Shown: positions 46,901-56,964, numbered from the stretch's first letter. The stretch: DNA of 64,000 nt from Microbacterium sp. zg-Y625 (GCF_030246925.1 NZ_CP126740.1:372001-436000); one strand, 5' to 3'. Notes: generated from the sequence alone by a model not told the origin. Made by a program: numbers and translations.

Positions 46901-49900
46901 CCGACGCCTGGGACCTCACCGCCGACCCCGGTGAGGGCGTGTCCGGCCTGACGCCGACGACCGTCACCGGCGCCCCGAGCGCGACCGCGGACAACGCCTT
47001 CGCCGTCAGGCCCGGCCAGAGCTACACGCTCTCCGAAGCCGGCGGCGGCCCCGGGTACCGCCAGTTCGCACTGGAGCAGCTGGTGGCGGGGGCGTGGGTC
47101 ACGGTGGACCCAACGGTGACCGTGCCGGCGCTCGGCACGAACACCTACCGCTTCGTCAACGTCGACGTCGCTCCGACGCTCACCCTCGTCAAGACGGTGA
47201 CCAACGACGACGGCGGAACCGCCGCCGCCACCGACTGGACGCTGTCGGCGACCAGTCCGGGTGAGCCCGAGGTCACCGGCGTCACCGGCACGGAGGCGGT
47301 GACCGCGGCGCCCGTCTTCGGCGGCGTCCCGTACACCCTCGCCGAGACGGGTCCCGAGGGCTACACGTGGGAGTCGCTCACGTGCGACAACGGGGCGGCC
47401 GTGTCGCCGTCGAGCCCGACGCTGACCCTCGAGGTGGGCGAGGCCGTCACCTGCACGTTCGTCAACGACGACGTCGCCCCCACCCTCACGCTGGTCAAGG
47501 AGGTCACGAACGCCCAGGGCGGGACGGCCGTGGCGACGGACTGGACGCTGTCGGCGACCACCCCCGGGGGGCCGGACCTCACGGGCGTCTCGGGAGCCGC
47601 TGCCGTCACCGGCGTCACCGTCCCGGCGGGCGCGACCTACACGCTCGCCGAGAGCGGTGGGCCCACCGGCTACGACTGGGTCGCGCTCTCGTGCGACAAC
47701 GGCGCCGAGATCTCTCCGGAGAGCCCGACGCTGACCCTCGGTCTCGCTGAGGACGTCACGTGCACCTTCAGCAACACCGACCTCGCCGGCAGTCTCACCC
47801 TGGTCAAGGAGATCGTCAACGACGACGGGGGCACGGCCGCGCCGGAAGACTGGAATCAGCGCCTCACCGCGCAGCCCGCCACCGGCGAGACCCTGGTCTT
47901 CGACCACAGCGAGACGATCGGCGTGCCGGGCGGAACGTATACCCTCGCCGAGACCGACCAGCTCGCGGGCTACGAGTTGACCGGCCTGTCCTGCACCACG
48001 GGCCAGACCTCCCTGACCTCGCCGACGGTCACCGTACCCAACGGCGAGAACGTCACCTGCACCTTCGTCAACGACGACATCGCGCCCACGCTCACCCTCG
48101 TCAAGACCGTCGCCAACGACGACGGTGGCACCGCGGCCGCGACCGACTGGACGCTGTCGGCGACGACCCCGGGCGGACCGGACCTGTCGGGTGCGACCGG
48201 CGCCGCGGCGGTCACCGCGGTCACCGTCCCCGCCAACAGCGAGTACACGCTCGCCGAGACCGGACCGGACGGCTACGACTGGTCCTCGCTCTCGTGCGAC
48301 AACGGGGCCGATGCCTCGGTGGCCGACCCGACGTTGACCCTGGCGCTGGACGAGGACGTCACCTGCACGTTCGTCAACGACGACGTGCCGGGAACGCTCA
48401 CGCTCCTCAAGCAGGTCGTGAACGACGACGGCGGCACCGCCGTGCCGACCGACTGGAACCAGGCCCTGGTTTCCCAGCCCACCGACGGCGCGGCCATCGC
48501 CTTCGACCACGATGTGTCCCAGCAGGTGGCAGCCGGCGAGTACACGCTCGCCGAGACGGGCGGACCGGACGGCTATGAGCCGACGGACCTGGGCTGCAGC
48601 TCCGGGTCGGCGACGCCGGAATCGCCCACCGTGACCGTCGCCAACGGCGACGCCGTGATCTGCACGTTCACCAACGACGATGTCGCACCCACGCTGACGC
48701 TGGTGAAGACCGTCACCAACGCCAACGGTGGCACTGCGGAGCCCACCGAGTGGACGCTCGCGGCGAGCACCCCCGGCGGGCCCGCACTCAGCGGCGTCAC
48801 CGGCACGCCCGCCGTCACCGCCGTCGCGGTCCCGGCCGGCGCGGAGTACACCCTCGCCGAATCCGGCGGCCCGGACGGCTATGAGTGGACATCGCTCGTC
48901 TGCGACAACGGGGCGACCACGTCCCCGGAGGAGCCGACGCTCACCCTGGGCCTGGCCGAGGACGTCACCTGCACGTTCGGCAACACCGACGTGCCCGGCT
49001 CCCTCACCCTGGTCAAGGACGTCGACAACACGCTGGGAGGCAGCGCCGTACCGTCCGACTGGGACCAGCGGCTCACCGCGGAGCACGCCACCGGCGAGGT
49101 GATCGCCTTCGACCACGCCCAGACCCAGGCCGTGCCTGCCGGCAGCTACACGTTGAACGAGATCGACCAGATCGAGGACTACGCGTGGACCGCGCTGTCC
49201 TGCGACACCGGCGGAGTGACCCTCGACTCGCCTGTGGTCACGATCGCCAACGGTCAGGCCGTCACGTGCACGTTCACCAACGCGGCGATCGCCCCGACGC
49301 TCACGCTCGTGAAGAACGTCGACAACCTGGACGGGGTCGGCACGGCCACGCCCGAGCTGTGGACCCTCAACGCCGTCGCGGGCGAGAGCGACCCCCTGCT
49401 GTCGGGCGAAGGCACCCGCACCGGGACGACCACCGCCGCGGTGTCCGGGCAGGTCGCCGCCGACGTCGACTACGCACTGTCGGAGACGTTCGGGCCATCC
49501 GGATACACCGCCGGTGACTGGGCCTGCGTCGAGACCGACGGCGGTGCCGCCTACCCGCTCGTCTCGGCCGGAGTCGTGCGACTCAGCCTCGGCGTCGACG
49601 TCACCTGCGAGATCGTCAACACGGCGATCCGGGCGGAGGGGACGATCGACAAGCAGGTGACGGACGGTTCGCCGGTGCAGAACGCCGACGGCACGTGGAC
49701 CATCTCCTACGACATCGTGGTCACGAACAACTCCGATACCTCGACGTTCATCTACAGCCTCGCCGACGCGCTGCAGTACGGCGAAGGGATCACGCCGACA
49801 GCGGCCAGCTGGACCGGCCCCGACGGCACCTCGGGCGAGTTCACGCTGCCGGCCGGGACCGCCACCCTTGCCACCGACGTCTCGCTGCCGACCAGCGGTG

Positions 49901-51861
49901 ACCCGGGGGCGCGCGCGACCCACACCTACACGGTGACAGTGACAGCCACGATCGCCGACGGCACCCAGGACGGCGACGCCTGGCGGTGCGACACCGCGCC
50001 CGGCGTGCCCACGGCGGGCGGATTCCTCAACTCCGCGACGCTGTCGGCCACCGGCGAGGACGACCAGACCGTGTTCGGCTGCGGCGAGCCGGCGTTCCCG
50101 ACCCTGGTGAAGACCGGCGTCGACCCCGCCACGCAGAACCCCGACGCCTCGTGGAACGTGTCGTACACGCTGACGCTGAGCAACCCGGGTGCGGTGGCGG
50201 TGCAGGCAGCGCTGACCGATACGCTCCCGAGCGTCCCCGGCGGCTGGGAGCTCGACGGCGACGTGTGGACCATCGCCGCCGTCGGCGAGGCGCCGGCCCC
50301 GACGACCGCGACCGCGGCGCCGGGCGAGACCGCGGAGGTGTTCACCGGAGAGCTGCAGCCTGCGGCATCCCTGGAGTACACCGTCAACGGCGTGCTGCGC
50401 CCGACCGTCGAAGTGACGGACCCGGGGGAGTGCGCGACGGGCGGCGGAATCGTGAACACCGCCGGCGTCACCTCGGGCGAGATCGTGGTGGATGCCGAAG
50501 GCTGCGTCACGGTGAGGACCGCCGGGGTGACCGTCGACAAGAGCGACGGGGCCGCGCAGCAGCTGCCCGACGGCCAGTGGCAGATCGACTACGTCGTGAC
50601 CGTCACCAACACCAGCGACACCGTCGCGACGGTCTACACCCTCACCGACACCCCCGACCTGGGCGAGGGCATCGTCCTGGTCTCCGGGGAGTGGGTGGGC
50701 ACCGCCCCGGCGGAGAACAGCCCGCTTGCCGCGGGAGGGAGCGCCGAGTACACCTTCCGGGTCGTGGCATCCATCGACCCCGACGCCGAGGACCCGTCGT
50801 TGACGTGCGAACCCGGCGAGGGCGGAGCCTTCTTCAACGGCGTCACGGTCGTCTTCCCCGGCGGCACGGACCAGGACGACGGCTGCGCCGAGCCGGGCGG
50901 CCCCACGGTCACCAAGACCGCCCAGGCTCCCACCCCGCTCGGCGCAGGCATCTGGATCGTCTCCTACGCGGTTGAGGTGTCGAACACCAGCGGTGTGACG
51001 GTCGCGTACACGCTGGAGGATCGTCCCGAGCCGCTCAGCGGCGGGATCGCCCTCGTGACGCCGTGGACCGTGACCGGTCCGACGGTCGAGCCGGCCGGTG
51101 CAGGCACCGCAGCGCTCGCCGCCGACTGGGACGGCGCGCAGCAGCCGACGGCTGCGACGGGCCTGCTTCCCGACGGGGCGACCCACACCTACACCGTGAG
51201 CGGTCAGGTGAGCGTCGTGAGTGCCGATCCCGATGCGCTCATCTGCGGCGAGACGCCCGAGCAAGGCGGCGTCTGGAACACCGCGAGGGTGGACAACGGC
51301 GCATTCGAGTCGTCGGACGAGGACTGCAGCGAACTGGTCGTCGTGCCGGTGCAGCTGGAGAAGTCCGACGGCACGGTGAGTGATCTGGGCGATGGGCGGT
51401 GGCGCATCGACTACGTCGTGACCGTCACGAACCCGGGGCTGCAGCCGACGACCTACACCCTCGCCGACGCACCGGAGTTCGACGCGGCGTTCACCATCAT
51501 CGCGCAGGGCTGGGTCGGGTCCCCGAACGTCGCCGACGTGCAGATCCCGGCGGGCGGTGTGGACACCTACACCTACCGGGTGGATGCCGCTTCGGTCGCT
51601 GACCCGCTGCCCTCCAGCGCGCTGGTGTGCACCGAGGACGGCGGCGGATTCTTCAACACCGCCATCGCGACGCACCCCGGCGGGGTGGTCTCCGACAGCG
51701 GCTGTGCGGTGCCGGTCCTCCGTCCCGCACCGGCACCCGGACCCGGACTCGCCGGGACCGGCGGCACCCTCCCTGTTGCCGCCACCTGGCTGGGTGGGAC
51801 GGCGCTGATCAGTGGCATCCTGTTGCTGATGCTCCTTCGCCGCAGACGCCACGAGGCCTGA
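43996..51861 (+). CDS. Giant cell-wall-anchored VWA and repeat protein
   Basis: This 2621-residue surface protein has, in order: a signal peptide (hydrophobic core about 28-52); a Pro/Glu/Ala stalk (54-145); a SpaA/prealbumin-like domain (about 265-345); a von Willebrand A domain (about 405-625) with MIDAS motif DLSNS at 414-418; Ig-like domains (about 620-835); ten repeats of about 100 residues opening LTLVK and closing VTCTF-N (about 840-1876); five DUF11-like repeats (about 1877-2575); and an LAGTG sorting signal at 2585-2589 followed by a membrane segment and RRRRHEA. The LAxTG form fits class E sortases, none of which is in this window. An adhesin role is likely. ATG 43996 is chosen because the signal peptide begins there. 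The gene interrupts the path from tuf to rpsJ. Confidence 0.85.
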   Translation: MSGIRRVRNQQRAERRALWQRPAGRSARVTLTALLIATLAFANAPAGAAVAAVVPPTPPTPTESPAPEQPTPAPPTPEAPAPQAPAPTPEQPAPEQPAPEPEPEAPAPAEPGTTDPPATESPAAPEEADPLAEEPGIVTPLAAVSDCAGGNSVCGTLNIVNVVEGGSATPADWALRANIVGSADWYDFTSGQTRRVAKPGSYTLEAIGTPGVTDDYTTTLSCFLNDTSGGTRLQFTEAEALVQYIGTANQSLVASCTFTHTSTAPGTLVLSKGGERTGAQTVAPLAGATFSVYSGGTETEPDTDPANLVGTCETGADGLCEVSVPSGAQYWVVETAAPEGYRIIDSFDVGTSASATQQPYRLRTAVIPAGETVTYPQQAGGNTNLQARGSQWANAAINPTLAQTCGLRVGLLVDLSNSLASSQQDLRDAAAGFVDTLEGTPSSIGIWTFAGGAPAVGAANTTLPLTPVSTAAGAATVRAKANALTVVNTGGWEQGTNWDQGLWQVAGASTADTLDVLLVLTDGSPTYYSAPGTGTGGAPSGPGNRTRFVEMENAVASANALKIERGTSVVGVGIGPASAGEEQNLQAISGPTVGQDYFLVDGYEDLRAFLEERALGECAGTVNVTKLVIPAEGDISDAVPTPGWTFDATTEAEGVTVDPASAETNETGAVSFAANGIAAGGTADVTVTETQQAGFELVQQDGANAACTDNAGTAVPVTNAGELGFTTAALQGGIVTCTVYNRAPDPTVSLRVDKAWVVDGVPYEDGTQPVGNADLTLDGQPRTFGTTYPQYTVGDTVVIGEEVSGLPSGCTNVSSGAGDHVITADDPNVVTVTNTVTCVTSLTLVKSIENGDATVEGFTLTASPIGGTGLDGPSGVSGTTAPVTPGVRYLLAETGPATYVQTVEEGATLIEGATGSWDCVVEGGGDYDGADGGVTVSLGQEVTCTATNQTATMVLLKQVINDEGGTLTADAWDLTADPGEGVSGLTPTTVTGAPSATADNAFAVRPGQSYTLSEAGGGPGYRQFALEQLVAGAWVTVDPTVTVPALGTNTYRFVNVDVAPTLTLVKTVTNDDGGTAAATDWTLSATSPGEPEVTGVTGTEAVTAAPVFGGVPYTLAETGPEGYTWESLTCDNGAAVSPSSPTLTLEVGEAVTCTFVNDDVAPTLTLVKEVTNAQGGTAVATDWTLSATTPGGPDLTGVSGAAAVTGVTVPAGATYTLAESGGPTGYDWVALSCDNGAEISPESPTLTLGLAEDVTCTFSNTDLAGSLTLVKEIVNDDGGTAAPEDWNQRLTAQPATGETLVFDHSETIGVPGGTYTLAETDQLAGYELTGLSCTTGQTSLTSPTVTVPNGENVTCTFVNDDIAPTLTLVKTVANDDGGTAAATDWTLSATTPGGPDLSGATGAAAVTAVTVPANSEYTLAETGPDGYDWSSLSCDNGADASVADPTLTLALDEDVTCTFVNDDVPGTLTLLKQVVNDDGGTAVPTDWNQALVSQPTDGAAIAFDHDVSQQVAAGEYTLAETGGPDGYEPTDLGCSSGSATPESPTVTVANGDAVICTFTNDDVAPTLTLVKTVTNANGGTAEPTEWTLAASTPGGPALSGVTGTPAVTAVAVPAGAEYTLAESGGPDGYEWTSLVCDNGATTSPEEPTLTLGLAEDVTCTFGNTDVPGSLTLVKDVDNTLGGSAVPSDWDQRLTAEHATGEVIAFDHAQTQAVPAGSYTLNEIDQIEDYAWTALSCDTGGVTLDSPVVTIANGQAVTCTFTNAAIAPTLTLVKNVDNLDGVGTATPELWTLNAVAGESDPLLSGEGTRTGTTTAAVSGQVAADVDYALSETFGPSGYTAGDWACVETDGGAAYPLVSAGVVRLSLGVDVTCEIVNTAIRAEGTIDKQVTDGSPVQNADGTWTISYDIVVTNNSDTSTFIYSLADALQYGEGITPTAASWTGPDGTSGEFTLPAGTATLATDVSLPTSGDPGARATHTYTVTVTATIADGTQDGDAWRCDTAPGVPTAGGFLNSATLSATGEDDQTVFGCGEPAFPTLVKTGVDPATQNPDASWNVSYTLTLSNPGAVAVQAALTDTLPSVPGGWELDGDVWTIAAVGEAPAPTTATAAPGETAEVFTGELQPAASLEYTVNGVLRPTVEVTDPGECATGGGIVNTAGVTSGEIVVDAEGCVTVRTAGVTVDKSDGAAQQLPDGQWQIDYVVTVTNTSDTVATVYTLTDTPDLGEGIVLVSGEWVGTAPAENSPLAAGGSAEYTFRVVASIDPDAEDPSLTCEPGEGGAFFNGVTVVFPGGTDQDDGCAEPGGPTVTKTAQAPTPLGAGIWIVSYAVEVSNTSGVTVAYTLEDRPEPLSGGIALVTPWTVTGPTVEPAGAGTAALAADWDGAQQPTAATGLLPDGATHTYTVSGQVSVVSADPDALICGETPEQGGVWNTARVDNGAFESSDEDCSELVVVPVQLEKSDGTVSDLGDGRWRIDYVVTVTNPGLQPTTYTLADAPEFDAAFTIIAQGWVGSPNVADVQIPAGGVDTYTYRVDAASVADPLPSSALVCTEDGGGFFNTAIATHPGGVVSDSGCAVPVLRPAPAPGPGLAGTGGTLPVAATWLGGTALISGILLLMLLRRRRHEA

Positions 51862-51865
51862 CCTG

Positions 51866-51891
51866 TCGGGCGGGTTCGCCGACACGCCCGA
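51866..51891 (+). terminator. Inverted repeat after the giant surface protein gene
   Basis: TCGGGCG (51866-51872) pairs with CGCCCGA (51885-51891). GACACGCCCG occurs at 51881 and again at 51898, so the right arm is duplicated 17 bases on and overlaps the S10 -35 box. Confidence 0.45.
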
Positions 51892-51893
51892 GT

Positions 51894-51922
51894 TTGCGAC
51901 ACGCCCGGGCGACGCGTACACT
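51894..51922 (+). promoter_or_regulatory. S10 operon promoter
   Basis: TTGCGA (51894-51899), 17-base spacer, TACACT (51917-51922), with a start expected near 51930. Confidence 0.65.
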
Positions 51923-52047
51923 AGTGAAGTTCCACATTCCGGTGGTCGCTCTGCGTGCCCCGGATCACTGTCACGGCAGTGCATAGGCGGCGCGATACGC
52001 GCAGGGTCCTAGGCCGCGGGCAGCAGAACACCACATCCCACAAACCC

Positions 52048-52065
52048 GACCCGCTCCGGCGGGTC
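52048..52065 (+). other. Small stem in the S10 leader
   Basis: GACCCGC and GCGGGTC, 7 perfect pairs and a four-base loop within the 5' untranslated region. It could take part in leader regulation. Confidence 0.4.
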
Positions 52066-52250
52066 GCATTCCATGCGCACGGGGGAGTGAGGAGCCGCAG
52101 GCCGATCGGCGTGCGGTTTGACAGCAGAACAGCGGTGCAGCATCCCCACCTCGCGTGGTGACAAGTGCCAGGCGCAATTCCGCGCCACCGTGCGTCCAAT
52201 GCGCTCATGACCCGTGAGACGTAAGACGCGAGAAAGAGAGTGAGCAGACA

Positions 52251-52559
52251 ATGGCGGGACAGAAGATCCGCATTCGCCTGAAGTCGTATGACCACGAGGT
52301 CATCGACACGTCGGCACGCAAGATCGTCGACACCGTGACCCGTGCGGGCGCGACGGTCGTGGGCCCGGTGCCCCTGCCGACCGAGAAGAACGTCGTGGCC
52401 GTCATCCGGTCGCCCCACAAGTACAAGGACAGCCGCGAGCACTTCGAGATGCGCACCCACAAGCGCCTCATCGACATCATCGACCCGACGCCCAAGGCCG
52501 TCGACTCGCTGATGCGTCTCGACCTGCCGGCCGACGTCAACATCGAGATCAAGCTCTGA
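52251..52559 (+). CDS. rpsJ: 30S ribosomal protein S10
   Basis: The 102-residue protein begins [19 protein letters not shown] and has [19 protein letters not shown], also the NusB-binding protein in antitermination. It is the first gene of the S10 operon. GAAAGAGAGTGAG precedes the ATG. Confidence 0.98.
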   Translation: MAGQKIRIRLKSYDHEVIDTSARKIVDTVTRAGATVVGPVPLPTEKNVVAVIRSPHKYKDSREHFEMRTHKRLIDIIDPTPKAVDSLMRLDLPADVNIEIKL

Positions 52560-52567
52560 GGTCCGAC

Positions 52568-53227
52568 ATGGCTGACATCAACAACAAGGTTTCGAAGGGT
52601 CTCCTGGGCACGAAGCTCGGCATGACCCAGGTTTGGGACGAGAACGGCAAGCTCGTTCCCGTCACCGTGATCGAGGTCGCACCCAACGTGGTGACCCAGG
52701 TCCGCACGCCCGAGAAGGACGGCTACAAGGCTGTTCAGATCGCGTACGGCCAGATCGACCCCCGCAAGGTCAACAAGCCGCAGACGGCCCACTTCGAGGC
52801 TGCCGGCGTGACCCCCCGTCGCCACCTCACCGAGGTGCGCACCGCCGACGCTGCTGACTACTCACTCGGTCAGGAACTGACGGTGGATGGCACCTTCGAG
52901 GCCGGCCAGCTGGTCGACGTCGTCGGCACCAGCAAGGGCAAGGGCACCGCGGGTGTCATGAAGCGTCACAACTTCAAGGGCGTCTCGGCGTCTCACGGTG
53001 CGCACCGCAACCACCGCAAGCCCGGCTCCATCGGCGCATCGTCGACCCCGAGCCGCGTCTTCAAGGGCATGCGCATGGCCGGCCGTATGGGTGGCGAGCG
53101 CGTGACCGTCCTCAACCTCACGGTGCACGCCGTCGACGCCGAGAAGGGTCTGCTGCTCGTCAAGGGCGCCGTCCCCGGTGCTCGTGGCCGCATCGTCTAC
53201 GTCCGCAACGCAGTGAAGGGTGCCTGA
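52568..53227 (+). CDS. rplC: 50S ribosomal protein L3
   Basis: The 219-residue protein near the peptidyl transferase centre shows [20 protein letters not shown] at the N-terminus and the conserved [21 protein letters not shown] loop region. Eight bases separate it from rpsJ. Confidence 0.98.
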   Translation: MADINNKVSKGLLGTKLGMTQVWDENGKLVPVTVIEVAPNVVTQVRTPEKDGYKAVQIAYGQIDPRKVNKPQTAHFEAAGVTPRRHLTEVRTADAADYSLGQELTVDGTFEAGQLVDVVGTSKGKGTAGVMKRHNFKGVSASHGAHRNHRKPGSIGASSTPSRVFKGMRMAGRMGGERVTVLNLTVHAVDAEKGLLLVKGAVPGARGRIVYVRNAVKGA

Positions 53228-53229
53228 TC

Positions 53230-53892
53230 ATGGCTGACTCGACTCTCGCGCTCGACGTCCGTACGGCCGACGGCAAGAAGGCCGGCTCCGTGGAGCTGCC
53301 CGCCGCTCTGTTCGACGTCAAGACGAACATCCCGCTGATCCACCAGGTCGTCGTCGCGCAGCTCGCCGCGGCACGCCAGGGCACCCACTCGACCAAGCGT
53401 CGCGGTGAGGTCTCCGGTGCCGGCCGCAAGCCCTTCAAGCAGAAGGGCACGGGTAACGCCCGTCAGGGCTCGATCCGCGCACCCCAGATGACCGGTGGTG
53501 GCATCGTGCACGGCCCGAAGCCGCGCGACTACTCGCAGCGCACCCCCAAGAAGATGGTCGCCGCCGCCCTGCTGGGCGCGCTCAGCGACCGCGCTCGCGG
53601 GCAGCGTCTGCACGTCGTCGACTCGTTCGCGATCGACGGTGCTCCCTCCACGAAGGCCGCTGCTGCGGTGCTCTCGGGGCTGACCGCCACCAAGCGGGTG
53701 CTCGTGGTCATCGACCGCACCGACGAGATCACCGTCAAGAGCGTGCGCAACCTCGCGTACGTCCACGTGCTGACCTTCGACCAGCTCAACGCCTACGACG
53801 TGCTCGTCTCCGACGACATCGTCTTCACCAAGGCCGCCTACGACGCGTTCGTCGCGTCGAAGAAGGCCAACACCGAGGAGGTCTCGGCATGA
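53230..53892 (+). CDS. rplD: 50S ribosomal protein L4
   Basis: The 220-residue protein lines the exit tunnel; the extended loop carries [20 protein letters not shown] and [16 protein letters not shown]4 is the autoregulator of the S10 operon in some bacteria; whether that applies here is unknown. It overlaps rplW by four bases. Confidence 0.98.
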   Translation: MADSTLALDVRTADGKKAGSVELPAALFDVKTNIPLIHQVVVAQLAAARQGTHSTKRRGEVSGAGRKPFKQKGTGNARQGSIRAPQMTGGGIVHGPKPRDYSQRTPKKMVAAALLGALSDRARGQRLHVVDSFAIDGAPSTKAAAAVLSGLTATKRVLVVIDRTDEITVKSVRNLAYVHVLTFDQLNAYDVLVSDDIVFTKAAYDAFVASKKANTEEVSA

Positions 53893-54200
53893 CCACCGCG
53901 AACATCGCAGTGAACAAGGACCCGCGCGACATCATCCTCAAGCCGGTCGTCTCCGAGAAGAGCTACGGGCTCATCGACGAGGGCAAGTACACGTTCCTCG
54001 TGGACCCCCGTGCGTCGAAGACCGAGATCAAGCTCGCGATCGAGAAGATCTTCAACGTCAAGGTCGCCTCGGTCAACACCCTGAACCGCCCCGGCAAGGC
54101 ACGTCGCACCCGCTTCGGGATGGGCAAGCGCAAGGACACCAAGCGCGCCATCGTGACGCTCAAGTCGGGCACCATCGACATCTTCACGGCAGTCGGCTGA
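53889..54200 (+). CDS. rplW: 50S ribosomal protein L23
   Basis: The 103-residue protein at the tunnel exit binds trigger factor and SRP. It has [20 protein letters not shown] and [21 protein letters not shown]. It starts inside the end of rplD (ATGA). Confidence 0.98.
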   Translation: MTTANIAVNKDPRDIILKPVVSEKSYGLIDEGKYTFLVDPRASKTEIKLAIEKIFNVKVASVNTLNRPGKARRTRFGMGKRKDTKRAIVTLKSGTIDIFTAVG

Positions 54201-54225
54201 CGGTCGGGACAGAGGACTAGAGAAC

Positions 54226-55065
54226 ATGGCTATTCGCAAGTACAAGCCCACGACCCCGGGTCGCCGCGGCTCGTCGGTGGCCGACTTCGCCGAGATCACC
54301 CGATCGACGCCTGAGAAGTCGCTCCTCCGCCCGCTCTCCAAGACCGGTGGTCGCAACAACCAGGGCCGCATCACCACCCGCCACATCGGCGGTGGCCACA
54401 AGCGCCAGTACCGCGTCATCGACTTCCGTCGCAATGACAAGGACGGCGTCAACGCCAAGGTCGCTCACATCGAGTACGACCCCAACCGCACCGCACGCAT
54501 CGCGCTGCTGCACTACTTCGACGGCGAGAAGCGTTACATCCTCGCGCCGAACAAGCTGGCGCAGGGCGACATCGTCGAGTCGGGTGCCGGCGCTGACATC
54601 AAGCCGGGCAACAACCTGCCGCTGCGCAACATCCCCACCGGTACCGTCATCCACGCCATCGAGCTCCGCCCCGGCGGCGGCGCGAAGATGGCGCGTTCGG
54701 CGGGCACCTCGGTGCGCCTCGTCGCCAAGGACGGCCCCTACGCGCAGCTTCGTCTGCCGTCGGGTGAGATCCGCAACGTCGACGCACGCTGCCGCGCCAC
54801 GATCGGCGAGGTCGGCAACGCCGAGCAGTCGAACATCAACTGGGGCAAGGCAGGCCGTAACCGCTGGAAGGGCATCCGCCCGACCGTCCGCGGTGTCGCG
54901 ATGAACCCTGTCGACCACCCGCACGGTGGTGGTGAGGGTAAGACCTCCGGTGGTCGTCACCCCGTTTCTCCTTGGGGCCAGGCTGAGGGTCGCACCCGCC
55001 ACGCCAACAAGGAAAGCGACAAGTACATCGTCCGCCGTCGCAACGCCGGCAAGAAGCGCAAGTAG
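54226..55065 (+). CDS. rplB: 50S ribosomal protein L2
   Basis: The 279-residue core protein of the large subunit has [24 protein letters not shown] text (here [20 protein letters not shown]) and the near-invariant [20 protein letters not shown], which contains the histidine important for peptidyl transfer. Confidence 0.98.
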   Translation: MAIRKYKPTTPGRRGSSVADFAEITRSTPEKSLLRPLSKTGGRNNQGRITTRHIGGGHKRQYRVIDFRRNDKDGVNAKVAHIEYDPNRTARIALLHYFDGEKRYILAPNKLAQGDIVESGAGADIKPGNNLPLRNIPTGTVIHAIELRPGGGAKMARSAGTSVRLVAKDGPYAQLRLPSGEIRNVDARCRATIGEVGNAEQSNINWGKAGRNRWKGIRPTVRGVAMNPVDHPHGGGEGKTSGGRHPVSPWGQAEGRTRHANKESDKYIVRRRNAGKKRK

Positions 55066-55077
55066 GAGTAGAGGAAG

Positions 55078-55359
55078 ATGCCTCGTAGCCTCAAGAAGGG
55101 CCCCTTCGTCGACGAGCACCTGCTTCGCAAGGTCGTCTCGCAGAACGAAGCCGGTTCCAAGAACGTCATCAAGACCTGGTCGCGCCGTTCGATGATCATC
55201 CCGGCAATGCTGGGTCACACCATCGCCGTGCACGACGGTCGCAAGCACATCCCCGTGTTCGTGACCGAGACCATGGTCGGCCACAAACTGGGCGAGTTCG
55301 CGCCCACCCGCACCTTCCGCGGCCACGTGAAGGACGACAAGAAGGGCCGCCGCCGCTGA
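55078..55359 (+). CDS. rpsS: 30S ribosomal protein S19
   Basis: The 93-residue head protein starts [19 protein letters not shown] and has [31 protein letters not shown] precedes the ATG. Confidence 0.98.
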   Translation: MPRSLKKGPFVDEHLLRKVVSQNEAGSKNVIKTWSRRSMIIPAMLGHTIAVHDGRKHIPVFVTETMVGHKLGEFAPTRTFRGHVKDDKKGRRR

Positions 55360-55385
55360 CGCGGTGGCGCAGAGAGGAGAGAGAG

Positions 55386-55784
55386 ATGGTGGATTCCATC
55401 GCCCGCGTGCGACACATCCGCGTGACCCCTCAGAAGGCTCGTCGTGTCGTCGCTCTCATCAAGGGCAAGCAGGCTCAGGAGGCCCTGGCCATCCTGAAGT
55501 TCGCGCCGCAGAGTGCGTCCGAGCCGATCTACAAGCTCGTCGCTTCCGCGATGGCGAACGCCCGCGTCGCTGCCGACAAGAACGGCGAGTACCTGGATGA
55601 CCAGGACCTGTACGTGAAGAACGCGTACGTCGACGAGGGTTCGACGCTCAAGCGTTTCCGCCCCCGTGCTCAGGGCCGCGCCTTCCAGATCAAGAAGCGC
55701 ACCAGCCACATCACGGTGCAGCTGGCGACCCCCGAGGTCCAGGATGCTGCCCCCGCCACGACCAGCAAGAAGGCGAGCAAGTAA
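55386..55784 (+). CDS. rplV: 50S ribosomal protein L22
   Basis: The 132-residue tunnel protein has [20 protein letters not shown] and the beta-hairpin region [17 protein letters not shown], the site of macrolide-related changes in other species; no such change is obvious here. It shares its stop with the rpsC start (TAATG). Confidence 0.98.
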   Translation: MVDSIARVRHIRVTPQKARRVVALIKGKQAQEALAILKFAPQSASEPIYKLVASAMANARVAADKNGEYLDDQDLYVKNAYVDEGSTLKRFRPRAQGRAFQIKKRTSHITVQLATPEVQDAAPATTSKKASK

Positions 55785-56545
55785 TGGGACAGAAAGTTCA
55801 CCCGTACGGCTTCCGCCTCGGCATCACCACCGACCACGTGTCGCGGTGGTTCTCCGACTCGACCAAGCCGGGCCAGCGCTACGCCGACTACGTCGCCGAG
55901 GACATCAAGATCCGCAAGCTCCTGCTGACGCAGCTCGACCGCGCCGGCGTGAGCAACATCGAGATCGAGCGCACCCGTGACCGTGTCCGCGTGGACATCC
56001 ACACCGCCCGCCCGGGCATCGTGATCGGTCGCCGTGGCGCCGAGGCCGAGCGCATCCGCTCGGACCTCGAGAAGCTCACCGGCAAGCAGATCCAGCTCAA
56101 CATCCTCGAGGTGAAGAACCCCGAGGCCGACGCTCAGCTGGTCGCGCAGGGCATCGCCGAGCAGCTCTCCGCACGTGTGGCGTTCCGCCGCGCGATGCGC
56201 AAGGGCCTGCAGGGCGCTCAGCGTGCCGGCGCCAAGGGCATCCGCATCCAGGTCTCCGGCCGCCTCGGCGGCGCCGAGATGAGCCGCTCGGAGTTCTACC
56301 GCGAGGGTCGTGTGCCCCTGCACACGCTGCGCGCGAACATCGACTACGGGTTCTACGAGGCGAAGACCACCTTCGGCCGCATCGGCGTGAAGGTCTGGAT
56401 CTACAAGGGCGACCTGACCAACAAGGAGCTCGCTCGCGAGCAGGCCAACGCCCCGAAGGCGTCTCGTGGCCGTGACGACCGTGGCGGCGACCGCCGTCGT
56501 GGTCCGCGCAACGACGCCCCCGTCGCAGAAGGAGCATCGGCGTAA
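55784..56545 (+). CDS. rpsC: 30S ribosomal protein S3
   Basis: The 253-residue protein has the KH domain with [20 protein letters not shown] and the C-terminal [20 protein letters not shown]. The last 30 residues form a charged Arg/Asp/Gly tail, an extension common in actinobacteria. Confidence 0.98.
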   Translation: MGQKVHPYGFRLGITTDHVSRWFSDSTKPGQRYADYVAEDIKIRKLLLTQLDRAGVSNIEIERTRDRVRVDIHTARPGIVIGRRGAEAERIRSDLEKLTGKQIQLNILEVKNPEADAQLVAQGIAEQLSARVAFRRAMRKGLQGAQRAGAKGIRIQVSGRLGGAEMSRSEFYREGRVPLHTLRANIDYGFYEAKTTFGRIGVKVWIYKGDLTNKELAREQANAPKASRGRDDRGGDRRRGPRNDAPVAEGASA

Positions 56546-56964
56546 TGCTTATCCCCCGCAAGGTCAAGTACCGCAAGCAGCACCACCCGGGCCGTTCCGG
56601 CCAGGCCACCGGCGGCACGAAGGTCTCCTTCGGCGAGTTCGGCATCCAGGCCCTGACCCCGGCCTACGTGACGAACCGTCAGATCGAGTCCGCTCGTATC
56701 GCGATGACCCGTCACATCAAGCGTGGCGGAAAGGTGTGGATCAACATCTACCCCGACCGTCCGCTGACCAAGAAGCCGGCCGAAACCCGCATGGGTTCCG
56801 GTAAGGGCTCGCCCGAGTGGTGGGTCGCAAACGTCAAGCCGGGTCGTGTCCTCTTCGAGGTCGCCGGCGTCAACGAGCAGCTTGCTCGCGAGGCACTCAC
56901 CCGTGCCATCCACAAGCTGCCCCTGAAGGCACGCATCATCAAGCGCGAGGAGGGCGACGCGTAA
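56545..56964 (+). CDS. rplP: 50S ribosomal protein L16
   Basis: The 139-residue protein near the A site starts [19 protein letters not shown] and has [20 protein letters not shown]. It overlaps rpmC by one base. Confidence 0.98.
   Translation: MLIPRKVKYRKQHHPGRSGQATGGTKVSFGEFGIQALTPAYVTNRQIESARIAMTRHIKRGGKVWINIYPDRPLTKKPAETRMGSGKGSPEWWVANVKPGRVLFEVAGVNEQLAREALTRAIHKLPLKARIIKREEGDA

Larger units (their letters stand above)
51862..52250. other. 389-bp region before the S10 operon
   Basis: It contains a stem at the end of the giant gene (51866-51891), the S10 promoter (51894-51922), and a leader of about 320 bases with a small GACCCGC / GCGGGTC stem at 52048-52065. The long leader is where ribosomal-protein feedback control could act, but I see no recognisable L4-type leader structure. 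No gene is seen. Confidence 0.6.

Noticed and set aside
46417..51984. A minus-strand open frame of 1855 codons opposite the giant surface protein
   Set aside because: The plus strand has a signal peptide, recognisable repeats and a sorting signal. The antisense frame is Arg/Gly/Asp-rich with no fold, a usual effect of GC-rich codon bias.
52118..52123. TTGACA as a second S10 promoter -35
   Set aside because: At 16-18 bases downstream there is only CATCCC-like sequence, with no acceptable -10 box.
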